Of a DNA stretch of 64,000 nucleotides, positions 1-8,258 are shown piece after piece. The notes under the pieces were generated by a model. The model was not told the origin of the DNA. It saw nothing but the letters and a program-made list of their open reading frames with translations, and ran no database searches. The DNA is from Alphaproteobacteria bacterium. Its GTDB lineage: Bacteria > Pseudomonadota > Alphaproteobacteria > Micavibrionales > Micavibrionaceae. Each line of letters opens with the position of its first letter. The first letter of the stretch is position 1. The stretch is taken from NCBI GenBank assembly GCA_021775995.1, contig JAJFGS010000013.1, positions 496,001 to 560,000 of the forward strand, written 5' to 3'. The position numbers were made by a program, and so were the translations under genes.

Positions 1-363
1 TTCACGTCCATGACAAGGAACAATTTTAAGATTGAGCCCAAGGTTACGCTCAATAAGAACATCAACGGCTTCCTCAAGCGTGGGGATTTTAATGCCTGTA
101 AAGCTTTCACCATACCAGCTACCAGCTTCAAACTGCCTGATCTCGTCATAAGTTTTTTCTGCCACGCGACCAGAACCATTGGTGGTGCGATCCAATTCAT
201 CATCATGAAAGATAATAGGGACCTCGTCTTTGGTCAGTTTTACATCAAGCTCGACCCATTCAACCTCCATATCCGCAGCGGTATGAATACTTTCAAGGGT
301 GTTTTCAGGGGCATAAGCGGCCGCCCCACGATGACCTATAACTTTTGGTAATTTTAAACTCAT
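1..363 (-). CDS. Glycerophosphodiester phosphodiesterase (5' part, runs off window)
   Basis: The first 121 codons of a minus-strand gene are present; it continues beyond position 1. The family hydrolyses glycerophosphodiesters to an alcohol and glycerol 3-phosphate. Visible family motifs are VIGHRGAAAYAPENTL (about residues 8-23, with the catalytic HRG), the metal-binding ELDV (about 38-41), IFHDDELDRTTNGSG (about 50-64, with the second catalytic His) and the downstream IPTLEEAVD. No signal peptide is visible, so this is probably the cytoplasmic UgpQ-like type. The start ATG (361-363) is set by the motif HRG lying close to the N-terminus. It is divergent from the SET-domain gene at 444, so 364-443 should hold both promoters. 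Confidence 0.92.
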   Translation of the reverse strand, partial: MSLKLPKVIGHRGAAAYAPENTLESIHTAADMEVEWVELDVKLTKDEVPIIFHDDELDRTTNGSGRVAEKTYDEIRQFEAGSWYGESFTGIKIPTLEEAVDVLIERNLGLNLKIVPCHGRE

Positions 364-443
364 AAAATAACTTACATTTTTATAGTGATTTTTTAACCAG
401 AAACTGTCATAACACGAGCCTAATTAAACTTATAGAGGCAATA

Positions 444-896
444 ATGAGTCATAACACAGTAATTAAGTATGAAGATTTCGCTCAACCAGAAGAGGCTAAG
501 CTACCCAAGGTATATAGTCAATTGGGCGGCAAAATTGGCTGGCGTGAAACAGGCGATGGCAGAGGGCGCGGGGTTTTTGCTTTAGAAGATATTCCCGCAG
601 GAACAATGATTGAAGCTGCGCCTGTTATTGTTGTGGCGGCATCGGCCATATCAGAAGATGGTGGCGCCCCTGACGGGTATCTATTGGACTGGGAGCCAGA
701 AGAAGAGGGATTTGAGCATTGTATGCCGCTTGGTTATGTGATGCTTTATAATCATAGCCGTTATCCAACATTGCGGCTTGAAAATGATCATGAGGAATTG
801 ACCATTACATCATTTGCCGCACGCGATATTAAAGCGGGTGAAGAACTGACATGGAATTATTCTTGTGAAATCTGGTTTGATGAAAGTAACGATTAA
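444..896 (+). CDS. SET domain-containing protein
   Basis: A 150-residue protein made almost entirely of a SET domain. SET proteins transfer a methyl group from S-adenosylmethionine to lysine side chains. The sequence shows RGVFALEDIPAGTMIE (about 42-57, the N-terminal SET strand and turn), the NHS motif at residues 103-105 and GEELTWNY (about 132-139), which together form the SAM and substrate pocket. There is no pre-SET or cysteine-rich post-SET region, as is usual for short bacterial members whose substrates are mostly unknown. AGAGG lies a few bases before the ATG. A clear terminator follows, so it is probably a single-gene unit. Confidence 0.85.
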   Translation: MSHNTVIKYEDFAQPEEAKLPKVYSQLGGKIGWRETGDGRGRGVFALEDIPAGTMIEAAPVIVVAASAISEDGGAPDGYLLDWEPEEEGFEHCMPLGYVMLYNHSRYPTLRLENDHEELTITSFAARDIKAGEELTWNYSCEIWFDESND

Positions 897-907
897 CATA
901 ATGATAA

Positions 908-935
908 AAAACCCGCCTGAATGAAGCGGGTTTTG
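908..935 (+). terminator. Rho-independent terminator after SET gene
   Basis: The stem AACCCGC / GCGGGTT with an eight-base loop is followed by TTTTG. It starts 12 bases after the stop of the SET-domain gene. Confidence 0.85.
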
Positions 936-947
936 TTTATTTATTTT

Positions 948-972
948 CGCCATGCCCGCAAGCGGGAGGGCG
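948..972. repeat. Short GC palindrome, gene-border family, copy 1
   Basis: CGCC-atg-CCCGC-aa-GCGGG-aG-GGCG forms a near-perfect hairpin. The same core recurs at 3345, 10816, 12446, 34432 and 34653, with diverged copies at 3187 and 13031. This copy lies between the SET-gene terminator and the 3' end of pnp. Confidence 0.75.
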
Positions 973-984
973 AGACGTTTAAAT

Positions 985-1014
985 AAGCCGTAGTGCGTTT
1001 ACGCACCTGAGGCT
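985..1014 (-). terminator. Hairpin downstream of pnp, possible terminator
   Basis: AGCCgTAgTGCG / CGCAccTgaGGCT with a TTTA loop lies 8 bases beyond the pnp stop on the minus strand and is followed on that strand by TTATTT. The stem is imperfect and the T run is broken, so it may be a weak terminator or an mRNA end stabiliser. Confidence 0.5.
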
Positions 1015-1021
1015 CTTTTAA

Positions 1022-3163
1022 TTAAGCAGCGTCTTCTTTACGCTCGCGTTTCTTCACTTCACGTTCTTCACCAGTTTCCTGATCAACACGCTTCATAGAA
1101 AGCTTAACCTTGCCGCGATCATCCATGCCAATGCAGAGAACCTTCACTTCATCACCTTCATTGATGATATCAGTGGTGTTGGCCACACGCTCATCAGCAA
1201 GCTCAGAAATGTGAACAAGACCGTCTTTGGCGCCCATGAAATTCACGAAAGCACCAAAATCAACACATTTCACAACTTTACCGTTGTAGATTTTGCCAAC
1301 TTCAGGCTCTTCAGTAATGCCCTTGATGATATTCATCGCTGCATCAATTGATTCTTGATTAACAGCAGATACTTTAATCATACCATCGTCATCAATATCA
1401 ACTTTAGCACCCGTTTCTTCAGTGATACCGCGAATAACTTTACCGCCAGTACCAATAACGTCACGAATTTTATCGACAGGGATTTGAATTGATTCAATTT
1501 GTGGTGCGAATGAAGATGTTTCTCCACGCGATTCCGAAATTGCCTTATTCATTTCACCAAGGATATGGATACGACCATCTTTAGCTTGCGCCAAAGCAAT
1601 CTTCATAATTTCTTCTGTAATAGAAGTAATCTTAATATCCATTTGAAGGGAGGTGATACCTTCTTCAGTACCTGCCACTTTAAAGTCCATGTCACCTAAA
1701 TGATCTTCATCACCCAAGATGTCAGAAAGAACAGCAAAATCATCATTCTCTTTGATTAAGCCCATGGCAATACCAGCCACTGGACGTTTCAACGGCACAC
1801 CCGCATCCATCATCGCTAACGATGATCCACAAACTGACGCCATAGAAGATGAACCGTTAGATTCAGTAATCTCTGACACGTTACGCATTGTGTAAGGGAA
1901 GTCTTCGGCATCTGGCAATAACGGATTAACCGCACGCCACGCCAATTTACCATGACCAATTTCACGACGCCCTGGAGGACCGACACGACCCGCTTCACCC
2001 ACAGAATAAGGAGGGAAGTTGTAGTGTAATAAGAAACGTGAACGGCTATCGCCTTCAAGGGCATCAATAATTTGTTCGTCTTGACCCGTTCCCAATGTCG
2101 TCACAACAAGAGCCTGTGTTTCACCACGTGTGAACAAAGCAGAGCCATGTGCACGCGGCAGAATACCAACTTCAGCAACAATTTGACGTACCGTTTTTGT
2201 GTCACGCCCATCGATACGGTTACCAGTTTTTAAGATGTTACCCCGAACAACGTCCGCTTCCAAATGTTTGAAGGCAGAACCAATTAGTTCTTTCGTGATG
2301 CCATTTTCTTCGTCCAAGAACGCCTCAACAGCATCAGCCTTTACAGCATCTTTGGCAGCATAACGCTCCATTTTATCTGTGTTAGAATAAGCCTTTGTAA
2401 CGTCTTTTTCATATTTAGCTTTAAGGTCAGCTTCAAGTTTTTCAACTTTAGGATCAGCTTCAGGCATATCCCACATTTCTTTTGCACTCATTTCAGCCAA
2501 ATCAATGATGCCGTCAATAACAGGCTGGAAACCATTCCAAGCGTGCATAACAGCGCCAAGCATGATGTCTTCAGAAAGCTCAGACGCTTCTGATTCAACC
2601 ATAAGAACACCTTCTTTTGTTCCCGCCGCAACAAGGTCAAGCTCTGAGCCTTCCATTTCTTGCAATGTTGGATTCAGAAGATATTTACCATCTTTATAAC
2701 CAACGCGTGCCGCACCAACAGGGCCCATGAATGGGATACCTGACATAGTCAGAGCGGCAGATACACCAATCATTGCCACCATGTCTGGATCATTTTCCAT
2801 GTCATGCGCTACAACAGTACACATCACCAATACTTCGTTTAAGAAGCCATTTGGAAATAATGGGCGGATAGGGCGGTCAATAAGACGCGCCGTTAATGTT
2901 TCTTTTTCAGAAGGGCGTGCTTCACGTTTGAAAAACCCACCTGGGATTTTACCTGCGGCGTACGCTTTTTCTTGGTAGTGAACCGTCAATGGGAAGAAGT
3001 CTTGTCCTTCACGAACAGTTTTTGAAGCAGTCACAGCACAAAGTACTTGTGTTCCGCCCAATGTTGCCATCACACAGCTATCTGCCTGACGGGCTATTTT
3101 ACCAGTTTCTAGAACTAGTTTTTTTCCTGCAAAGTCAATTTCTTTGCGATATACGTTAAACAT
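1022..3163 (-). CDS. pnp: Polyribonucleotide nucleotidyltransferase (PNPase)
   Basis: A 713-residue 3'-5' phosphorolytic exoribonuclease, the full family length. The order is RNase PH domain 1 (about 1-145, with [12 protein letters not shown]), a helical linker, RNase PH domain 2 (about 320-460, with [18 protein letters not shown] and the phosphate-binding region around [10 protein letters not shown]), a KH domain (about 560-615, [15 protein letters not shown] with the GxxG loop) and an S1 domain (about 625-690, [13 protein letters not shown]). The tail is highly charged. It lies downstream of rpsO in the usual alphaproteobacterial order, but 3164-5906 holds plus-strand genes, so here the usual rpsO-pnp pair is separated and pnp needs its own promoter. 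Confidence 0.98.
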   Translation of the reverse strand: MFNVYRKEIDFAGKKLVLETGKIARQADSCVMATLGGTQVLCAVTASKTVREGQDFFPLTVHYQEKAYAAGKIPGGFFKREARPSEKETLTARLIDRPIRPLFPNGFLNEVLVMCTVVAHDMENDPDMVAMIGVSAALTMSGIPFMGPVGAARVGYKDGKYLLNPTLQEMEGSELDLVAAGTKEGVLMVESEASELSEDIMLGAVMHAWNGFQPVIDGIIDLAEMSAKEMWDMPEADPKVEKLEADLKAKYEKDVTKAYSNTDKMERYAAKDAVKADAVEAFLDEENGITKELIGSAFKHLEADVVRGNILKTGNRIDGRDTKTVRQIVAEVGILPRAHGSALFTRGETQALVVTTLGTGQDEQIIDALEGDSRSRFLLHYNFPPYSVGEAGRVGPPGRREIGHGKLAWRAVNPLLPDAEDFPYTMRNVSEITESNGSSSMASVCGSSLAMMDAGVPLKRPVAGIAMGLIKENDDFAVLSDILGDEDHLGDMDFKVAGTEEGITSLQMDIKITSITEEIMKIALAQAKDGRIHILGEMNKAISESRGETSSFAPQIESIQIPVDKIRDVIGTGGKVIRGITEETGAKVDIDDDGMIKVSAVNQESIDAAMNIIKGITEEPEVGKIYNGKVVKCVDFGAFVNFMGAKDGLVHISELADERVANTTDIINEGDEVKVLCIGMDDRGKVKLSMKRVDQETGEEREVKKRERKEDAA

Positions 3164-3186
3164 ATTGTTTAATTCCTTTTTAAATT

Positions 3187-3228
3187 AGCCCTCATGCGCG
3201 CATTTTAGTTTTTTGGCGCGAGGAGGCT
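3187..3228. repeat. Short GC palindrome, gene-border family, diverged copy 2
   Basis: AGCCCTC-atGCGCGC ... GGCGCGAGGAGGCT, an inverted repeat with a 12-base AT-rich loop, lies 24 bases upstream of the pnp start. It matches the copy at 13031 in keeping GCGC instead of CCCGC in the stem. Confidence 0.65.
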
Positions 3229-3322
3229 ATGTTTATAAATACCTTTGGACACCATTGCCCATCGGTAGCGGTAAAAAGAGAGTTTTTAAAATTTTGGGAG
3301 GTCGGTAGTTATCCGGTGGACA

Positions 3323-3383
3323 GTTAAGAGGTTCTTTTTAAGGTCGCCATGCCCGTAAACGGGAGGGCGGTGAACCGCTTAAC
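3323..3383. repeat. Nested inverted repeat around gene-border palindrome, copy 3
   Basis: Outer arms GTTAAGaGGTTC (3323-3334) and GAACCgCTTAAC (3372-3383) enclose the gene-border hairpin CGCC-atg-CCCGT-aa-ACGGG-ag-GGCG (3345-3369). The stretch 3164-3511 between pnp and the membrane-protein gene has no coding region; it holds this structure and the palindrome at 3187. Confidence 0.65.
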
Positions 3384-3511
3384 AGTCAACCGTAAGCCAG
3401 CCTCAGAAAATAATCATCTGCGCTCTTTTCATGCGCGCCTTTTAATGCCATGATTAGGCAATAAAGTCAAACTCTTAATGAGCTTTCAAACAACGATCAA
3501 AGGAGAATAAC

Positions 3512-3982
3512 ATGAGCGATTTGGGGCAAGGAAATAAGGTTTTAGGCATAGAAACGAATAAATATGCGAAATTAAGCTATGTTTTAATACTTGTTGCGTC
3601 TGGTTTAGGGTTATTTTCTAACTTAATGGCTCTGGCTAGCGTTTATATTCTTGGTGGCATGATGTTTGGGCTGTTGGGATTAATCGGGATAGTCCTCGCC
3701 ATAACCGGCTTGGTTGCTTTTAAAGATAAATTCTCCGCATTAGATATCTCACATTTTATATTTTTGGTTATTTTGTTTTTTGCATTTTTCGCTTTGGCCG
3801 GAATTTTGGGTAACATGCTGGTTAATATGGGCGCTGTAGGTTCTATAATTTTGTTTTTACTTTCTGCCTTTCAATTTGCTCTTCTTTTTACTGGCTTTCA
3901 GTTATGGCAAAATGGTGAATTAGTGACAAAAGATAGCTTGATAAACGGCTTAAAAAACCTTACTTCAAAGTTTAAGAGTTAA
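3512..3982 (+). CDS. Four-helix integral membrane protein, unknown function
   Basis: A 156-residue protein that I do not recognise. Four hydrophobic segments are visible at about 20-42, 45-70, 80-102 and 106-132, with short charged ends; the second is rich in glycine and leucine. There is no signal peptide and no catalytic motif. AAAGGAG lies 7 bases before the ATG, an excellent ribosome binding site. It is followed 20 bases later by gpmA in the same direction, so the two could be co-transcribed, but no functional link is evident. Confidence 0.75.
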   Translation: MSDLGQGNKVLGIETNKYAKLSYVLILVASGLGLFSNLMALASVYILGGMMFGLLGLIGIVLAITGLVAFKDKFSALDISHFIFLVILFFAFFALAGILGNMLVNMGAVGSIILFLLSAFQFALLFTGFQLWQNGELVTKDSLINGLKNLTSKFKS

Positions 3983-4004
3983 GTTTATAATTTAAGGGAA
4001 TATG

Positions 4005-4625
4005 ATGAATTATCTGGTTTTGCTGCGTCATGGGCAGTCTGAATGGAATTTGGCCAACCGTTTTACAGGGTTTACAGATGTTGAATTAACCGATGAAGGA
4101 CGGGAAGAGGCAGTTAACGCAGGAAAATTACTGAAAGACGCCGATATTGAGTTTGATCAAGTTTTTACCAGCACCTTAAAACGAGCCAATGATACGGCTG
4201 AATTAGCCCTTAAAGAAGCGGGCAGAGAAGATTTATTCCAAAATATGATCTATCACGATGATTTGCGTGAGCGGGATTATGGTGATCTCACAGGCTTGAA
4301 TAAAGATGAAACCCGTGAAAAATATGGTGATGAACAAGTGCATATCTGGCGCCGCTCCTATGATATACCACCACCAGGGGGCGAATGCCTCCAAGATGTT
4401 GTTGAAAAACGCGTACGCCCATATTATGAGGCTCATATCAAACCCATGTTAGATGAAGGAAAAAACATCCTGATGGCCGCACATGGTAACAGTTTACGGG
4501 CCATGCTGATTATATTAGGGGCCGAAACGCCAAAAACTATTAATGCTGCCGAGATGGAAACAGGGGTTCCCGTCGTTTTTGAGCTTGAAAATGGTCAAAT
4601 TAAGAAGAGATATAGTTTGAAATAA
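4005..4625 (+). CDS. gpmA: 2,3-bisphosphoglycerate-dependent phosphoglycerate mutase
   Basis: Interconverts 3- and 2-phosphoglycerate in glycolysis and gluconeogenesis through a phosphohistidine. The 206-residue protein has LLRHGQSEWN with the phospho-acceptor His9, RFTGFTDVELTDEG, RERDYGDLTGLN with acid/base Glu89, and AAHGNSLRAM with His160, all as expected for the dPGM family. Two ATG codons are adjacent (4002 and 4005). The second is chosen because AAGGGA ends 5 bases before it and only 2 bases before the first. Confidence 0.95.
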   Translation: MNYLVLLRHGQSEWNLANRFTGFTDVELTDEGREEAVNAGKLLKDADIEFDQVFTSTLKRANDTAELALKEAGREDLFQNMIYHDDLRERDYGDLTGLNKDETREKYGDEQVHIWRRSYDIPPPGGECLQDVVEKRVRPYYEAHIKPMLDEGKNILMAAHGNSLRAMLIILGAETPKTINAAEMETGVPVVFELENGQIKKRYSLK

Positions 4626-4682
4626 GCTTATTTTCTAGGCTATAACCCTTATGTAATAATATTAAATATAAAAGAGAGAAAC

Positions 4683-5219
4683 ATGGATATATCAAAAATT
4701 TCTATCGGCAAAGATGCCCCGAACGAGGTCAATGTCATCATTGAAAATACAATGGGTGGCGTGCCAACAAAATATGAATTGGACAAAGATTCTGGTGCGT
4801 TAATTGTTGACCGCTTTCTTCATACGCCGATGTTTTACCCAGCCAATTATGGCTTTATTCCGCATACTTTGTCTGAAGATGGCGACCCTGTCGATATTCT
4901 GGTTGTTGGCAATATTGGTGTTGTTCCTGGAGCTGTCATGGCCGTTAAACCAATTGGTGTTTTGCGCATGGAAGATGATGGCGGTATGGATGAGAAAATT
5001 ATCGCCCGTCCAGTTGATAAGCTTTTCCCCTATCACATGAATGTTCATGAATACACAGATCTGCAACCGATATTGTTACAGCAGATTGAGCATTTCTTTA
5101 CGCATTACAAAGACCTTGAAAAAGGGAAATGGGTCAAGATTGGGGGTTGGGGAGATGCCGCAGAAGCCAAAAATTATATTCAACAAGGTATTGAGCGTAT
5201 AGCCAAAAAAGCGGCTTAA
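4683..5219 (+). CDS. ppa: Inorganic pyrophosphatase (family I)
   Basis: Hydrolyses pyrophosphate released by biosynthetic reactions. The 178-residue length is that of bacterial family I enzymes. Diagnostic sequence: KYELDKDSGALIVDR (about 28-42), FYPANYGFIPHT (about 49-60), and the signature EDGDPVDILV (about 63-72) whose aspartates bind the catalytic metals. AGAGAGAA lies just before the ATG. It follows gpmA by about 57 bases with no visible terminator between them, so a gpmA-ppa unit is likely. Confidence 0.97.
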   Translation: MDISKISIGKDAPNEVNVIIENTMGGVPTKYELDKDSGALIVDRFLHTPMFYPANYGFIPHTLSEDGDPVDILVVGNIGVVPGAVMAVKPIGVLRMEDDGGMDEKIIARPVDKLFPYHMNVHEYTDLQPILLQQIEHFFTHYKDLEKGKWVKIGGWGDAAEAKNYIQQGIERIAKKAA

Positions 5220-5269
5220 ATTCCCTAAAAACACTTTCCTTTACATAACCTAAAGCGTATGTTTTCGTA

Positions 5270-5782
5270 ATGAAAAACACATCATATTTATTTATAGTTA
5301 ATCTTCTGGATGTAACAACCCGTTCTCCTGATGTTGTGGCATATGACAGTGATGAAGATTTTAAAAGAGAATCTAAGGCTGCCATAGAAGAAGCGTTACC
5401 TGAAGCCACTAAACGAGCAAAAGGATTTAATCCCAATATTGAACTGCCTTCTGTGGATTACAAGAAAAACGGAATGGTGCTTTTAAAGGTTATAGAACCT
5501 GAAAATAAAACAAGTCTCCCCGTAGATGTTGGTTTTGGATTTAATCTTGGGCTTAGAATTACAGATTATTTTGATGAACCTGATAAAAACCGTGAACCTG
5601 TAGAAGTGATAAGTTGTTTGAACTTACAAGTTGCTGAAGAAACTTTAACAAAATTATCTGAGATATTTAAAGCGGTAAGAAAAGAGCAGAAAATTGTTGC
5701 TATAAGCGATTACCAAAATATTACTGTTAAATCTGTATATCCTAAAATAACAAAAAGACCACCTTTTCAAGCTATGCATTAA
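5270..5782 (+). CDS. Hypothetical protein, 170 residues
   Basis: Not recognised. It is a soluble-looking, charged protein without signal peptide or membrane segment. The middle portion (about 75-130) alternates short hydrophobic stretches such as LPVDVGFGFNLGLRI with acidic turns, suggesting a compact alpha/beta fold; the C-terminal third is lysine-rich. No clear Shine-Dalgarno precedes the ATG at 5270, so the exact start is uncertain. A strong terminator follows immediately, which supports a real transcript end here. Confidence 0.6.
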   Translation: MKNTSYLFIVNLLDVTTRSPDVVAYDSDEDFKRESKAAIEEALPEATKRAKGFNPNIELPSVDYKKNGMVLLKVIEPENKTSLPVDVGFGFNLGLRITDYFDEPDKNREPVEVISCLNLQVAEETLTKLSEIFKAVRKEQKIVAISDYQNITVKSVYPKITKRPPFQAMH

Positions 5783-5806
5783 AAAAGCCGCATCAAGCGG
5801 CTTTTG
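5783..5806 (+). terminator. Rho-independent terminator
   Basis: AAAAGCCGC / GCGGCTTTT with a five-base loop begins at the stop codon of the hypothetical gene and ends in TTTTG. Confidence 0.85.
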
Positions 5807-5825
5807 TTTGTTATACACCATAGAC

Positions 5826-5889
5826 GTCATTTCGAACGCATGTGAGAAATCCTAAAAGATTCCTCGTCGCTAGGCTCTGTCGGAATGAC
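5826..5889. repeat. Dispersed palindromic element, family B, copy 1
   Basis: The element begins GTCATTTCGA and ends TCGGAATGAC, with internal GAGAAATCCT and AGATTCCTCG giving a long imperfect hairpin. It is related to the copy at 50666. It sits between the plus-strand terminator and the 3' end of rpsO. Confidence 0.75.
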
Positions 5890-5906
5890 GGAAACGGAAA
5901 ACGTGA

Positions 5907-6176
5907 TTAACGTCTGATGTTTAGTTTTTTGATAAGGTCTTTGTAACGCGCATTATCGTTTGCAATCAAGTAATCAAGCAATTTACGACGTTTGGCAACC
6001 ATTGCCAAAAGACCGCGACGTGAACCAAAATCTTTTTTATTGGTCTTCATGTGCTCTGATAAATTATTGATACGTTCTGTCAGAATAGCAATTTGTACTT
6101 CTGGTGAACCAGTATCGCCTTCTTTTTGACCGTTATCTTTGATAACTTCTGCTTTACGCTCTGTAGTAATCGACAT
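5907..6176 (-). CDS. rpsO: 30S ribosomal protein S15
   Basis: The 89-residue length and sequence are standard for S15, which binds 16S rRNA in the platform of the small subunit. Landmarks are [19 protein letters not shown] (about 21-39), [22 protein letters not shown] (split around residues 50-71) and the basic C-terminal end. GGAGAAAAC precedes the ATG. It follows truB in the minus-strand operon, separated from it by a palindromic element at 6198. Confidence 0.98.
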   Translation of the reverse strand: MSITTERKAEVIKDNGQKEGDTGSPEVQIAILTERINNLSEHMKTNKKDFGSRRGLLAMVAKRRKLLDYLIANDNARYKDLIKKLNIRR

Positions 6177-6197
6177 CGTTTTCTCCTTTTTCTATAT

Positions 6198-6318
6198 GTC
6201 ATCCCGTTGGTATGAGCGAAGCGAATTAACACGAACGGGATCCAGCAAAAGAGAAAGCAAAGCTTTCACATATGGATCCCCGCCGTTTAAATTTGCTAGC
6301 GCAAATCGCGGGGATGAC
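6198..6318. repeat. Dispersed palindromic element, family C, intergenic copy
   Basis: A 121-bp element with ends GTCATCCCG and CGGGGATGAC, made of two hairpins: CCCGT...ACGGG on the left and CCCCGC...GCGGGG on the right, joined by a linker containing GCAAAGCTTT. It shares long stretches with the copy inside the coding region at 60041 (for example CCGCYGTTTAARYTTGC and CGCGGGGRTGAC). It occupies the rpsO-truB gap and ends 3 bases before the truB stop. Confidence 0.85.
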
Positions 6319-6321
6319 GTT

Positions 6322-7278
6322 TCACGTCAAATTAAAGACCCGAACAGGTTGAATCTTGGCACCGTCAATTTCAATCATGGCCAAAGCCATATCGTCATAA
6401 GTGGCAAGAGCGGTTGTGATATCATCAGATTTCCAAGGAATACCGATCGCCTCTAAACGAGCCAAATCAGGCTTGGAAAGCAGGGAAATACCATTTCCGT
6501 TTTTCAACAATACTGCTTCCTTATCCTTCAAGGCCAAAACCGGGATGTCGTCCAGGACGGTCTGAAGGGGGAGAACAATACTGCTCAAGTCTTTCTCTTG
6601 GTCAGGGTTATCAATCATTTGCTCAAAAATATCAAGGGAAATCGCACTTTCCAGCTCCATCGGGCCAACTTTTGAACGTTCAAGGGAGGATATATAGCCG
6701 TAACAGCCCAAAATCTCTCCCATATCACGGGCAAGGGAGCGGATGTAGGTACCTTTGCCACATATACATGTAAAATCAGTTTTATTGTCTGTGTGATCTA
6801 AAATACCGAGGGCTTCAATGTAAACCCCACGAGGTTTTATATTAACATGCTCCCCATCACGAGCCACATCATAGGCACGTTCACCTTCAACTTTTACAGC
6901 AGAAAACTGAGGCGGGACTTGTTCAATATCACCAATAAATTGAGATAGAATATCTTCTATCTCTTCTTGCGCAGGACGCTTATCGGAGGAATGAAGAACT
7001 TCGCCTTCGGCATCATCTGTGGTGCGTTGCTCACCCCATGTAATGGTAAAATTGTAAGTTTTAATGGCATCTTGTATGTAATTTACTGTCTTAGTGGCTT
7101 CGCCTAATGCAATGGGGAGAATACCAGAGGCGAGGGGATCAAGCGTGCCGCCATGCCCAGCTTTTTGTGCCTTAAGGGCATAACGAATTTTACCAACAAC
7201 TTGAGTTGATGTTATGCCGACTGGTTTATTAACGTTAATCCAACCGTCAATTTTGATGCCTTTTTTTTTGCGCCCCAT
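6322..7278 (-). CDS. truB: tRNA pseudouridine(55) synthase
   Basis: Converts U55 of the tRNA T-loop to pseudouridine. The 318-residue protein has GWINVNKPVGITSTQVV (about 12-28), GHGGTLDPLASGILPIALG with the catalytic Asp of the TLDP motif (about 42-60), RAYDVAR and CGKGTYIRSLARDMGE (about 170-185), and a C-terminal RNA-binding extension. AGGAC lies 7 bases before the ATG. It sits in the usual place between rbfA and rpsO. Confidence 0.97.
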   Translation of the reverse strand: MGRKKKGIKIDGWINVNKPVGITSTQVVGKIRYALKAQKAGHGGTLDPLASGILPIALGEATKTVNYIQDAIKTYNFTITWGEQRTTDDAEGEVLHSSDKRPAQEEIEDILSQFIGDIEQVPPQFSAVKVEGERAYDVARDGEHVNIKPRGVYIEALGILDHTDNKTDFTCICGKGTYIRSLARDMGEILGCYGYISSLERSKVGPMELESAISLDIFEQMIDNPDQEKDLSSIVLPLQTVLDDIPVLALKDKEAVLLKNGNGISLLSKPDLARLEAIGIPWKSDDITTALATYDDMALAMIEIDGAKIQPVRVFNLT

Positions 7279-7295
7279 GTTAATGTCCTATTATT

Positions 7296-7392
7296 GTCAT
7301 TGCGAAGGAGCCACAATTTATTCGGGGCGACTGCGGCAATCTAGTGCCAAGTTGATAGGATTCTGGATTGCTTCGCTTCGCTCGCAATGACG
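7296..7392. repeat. Dispersed palindromic element, family A, copy 1
   Basis: The element begins GTCATTGCGAAGGAGC and ends TTCGCTCGCAATGACG, with inner GCGGCAATCTAG and CTGGATTGCTTCGC pairing across the centre. It fills most of the truB-rbfA gap. Relatives are at 41444 and 51117. Confidence 0.85.
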
Positions 7393-7410
7393 TTAAAACA
7401 AACATAATAA

Positions 7411-7797
7411 CTAATCCTGTTCAGAATATTTGATAGTGCTTAAAAGCTCATCAAGTTTTTGAACTTTCTCAAAAGAGGTATCTTCTTGAAAACGGACGCG
7501 CGGTGTAAATTTTAAATTGGCTTTCGTATTAATATCTTTTTGAAAAACTTGCGCATTGTCATTTAAGGCTGGAAGAATTGTATTCATATCTAGCCCGCCT
7601 AAAGAAATGACATAGGCAGTGGCTTGACGAAGGTCAGGAGAAGGGCGTACTTCAGTCACAGTAACATTCCCTGCTAAATCTATAAGAACTTCATCATGAA
7701 AATGACCACGGCTCAAAGTTTCCGCCATGATATGACGAATTTGTTCGCCAACGCGAAGCTGTCTTTGTGATGGACCATTTTCTGGGTTTCTTGGCAT
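7411..7797 (-). CDS. rbfA: 30S ribosome-binding factor A
   Basis: A 128-residue KH-like protein that binds the 30S subunit and helps mature the 5' end of 16S rRNA. The family pattern is visible: QLRVGEQIRHIMAETLSRG (about 13-31), VTVTEVRPSPDLRQATAYV (about 50-68) and the C-terminal KFTPRVRFQEDTSFEKVQKLDELL (split about 97-120). The start ATG lies 1 base after the stop of the upstream membrane-protein gene, so the two are tightly coupled. Confidence 0.96.
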   Translation of the reverse strand: MPRNPENGPSQRQLRVGEQIRHIMAETLSRGHFHDEVLIDLAGNVTVTEVRPSPDLRQATAYVISLGGLDMNTILPALNDNAQVFQKDINTKANLKFTPRVRFQEDTSFEKVQKLDELLSTIKYSEQD

Positions 7798-7798
7798 T

Positions 7799-8248
7799 TT
7801 ATTGTTCTTTTCGACAGTTATTTAAAGCTGCTGTTATTGTTACACCTGAGTACCTGTAGCCGCCAATATTTTTGCTAACTTTACAGATATTATAATCATT
7901 ATTTTTTAATATTTTAGTGATATAAGTCTCTGAATAAAAAGAAGCTGGCAATAGTAGAAGTAGGGTTATTACGGTCGGAGCTAAGAATAATATTAATATA
8001 AAATCTAGTTTTTCTGGGCTAAGCTTGGTGATAGCAAAGAATGCAGTCGATATAAAAAAAATTAAAAACCCGAGAATTAAAAACGACATCAAAGCAAAAA
8101 CGCTAAATGTATCAATTTTAATTAGATCTTTTTGTTCTACCACCTCAAAGTGAAGCGCGATAAAATCATAACCCACAAATAATAACATCAAAGATGACAA
8201 TGATAGTGGAACTATCGTTTTTTTATAAATTTTCTTTGGTATTTTCAT
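7799..8248 (-). CDS. Small integral membrane protein between infB and rbfA, unknown
   Basis: A 149-residue protein that I do not recognise. Three hydrophobic segments are visible (about 12-32, 48-74 and 82-103), followed by a soluble tail of about 45 residues containing two cysteines. I start it at the ATG at 8248, just after the infB stop; an upstream in-frame ATG at 8350 would lie inside infB. Its stop is 1 base from the rbfA start, so it is a real member of the operon by position. This gene is not part of the usual infB-rbfA neighbourhood and its codon use looks more AT-rich than that of its neighbours. Confidence 0.7.
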   Translation of the reverse strand: MKIPKKIYKKTIVPLSLSSLMLLFVGYDFIALHFEVVEQKDLIKIDTFSVFALMSFLILGFLIFFISTAFFAITKLSPEKLDFILILFLAPTVITLLLLLPASFYSETYITKILKNNDYNICKVSKNIGGYRYSGVTITAALNNCRKEQ

Positions 8249-8258
8249 TCTCACGAGG

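Noticed and set aside
10-351. Plus-strand open frame of 113 codons at the left edge
   Set aside because: It is antisense to the glycerophosphodiester phosphodiesterase gene, whose motifs are unmistakable on the minus strand.
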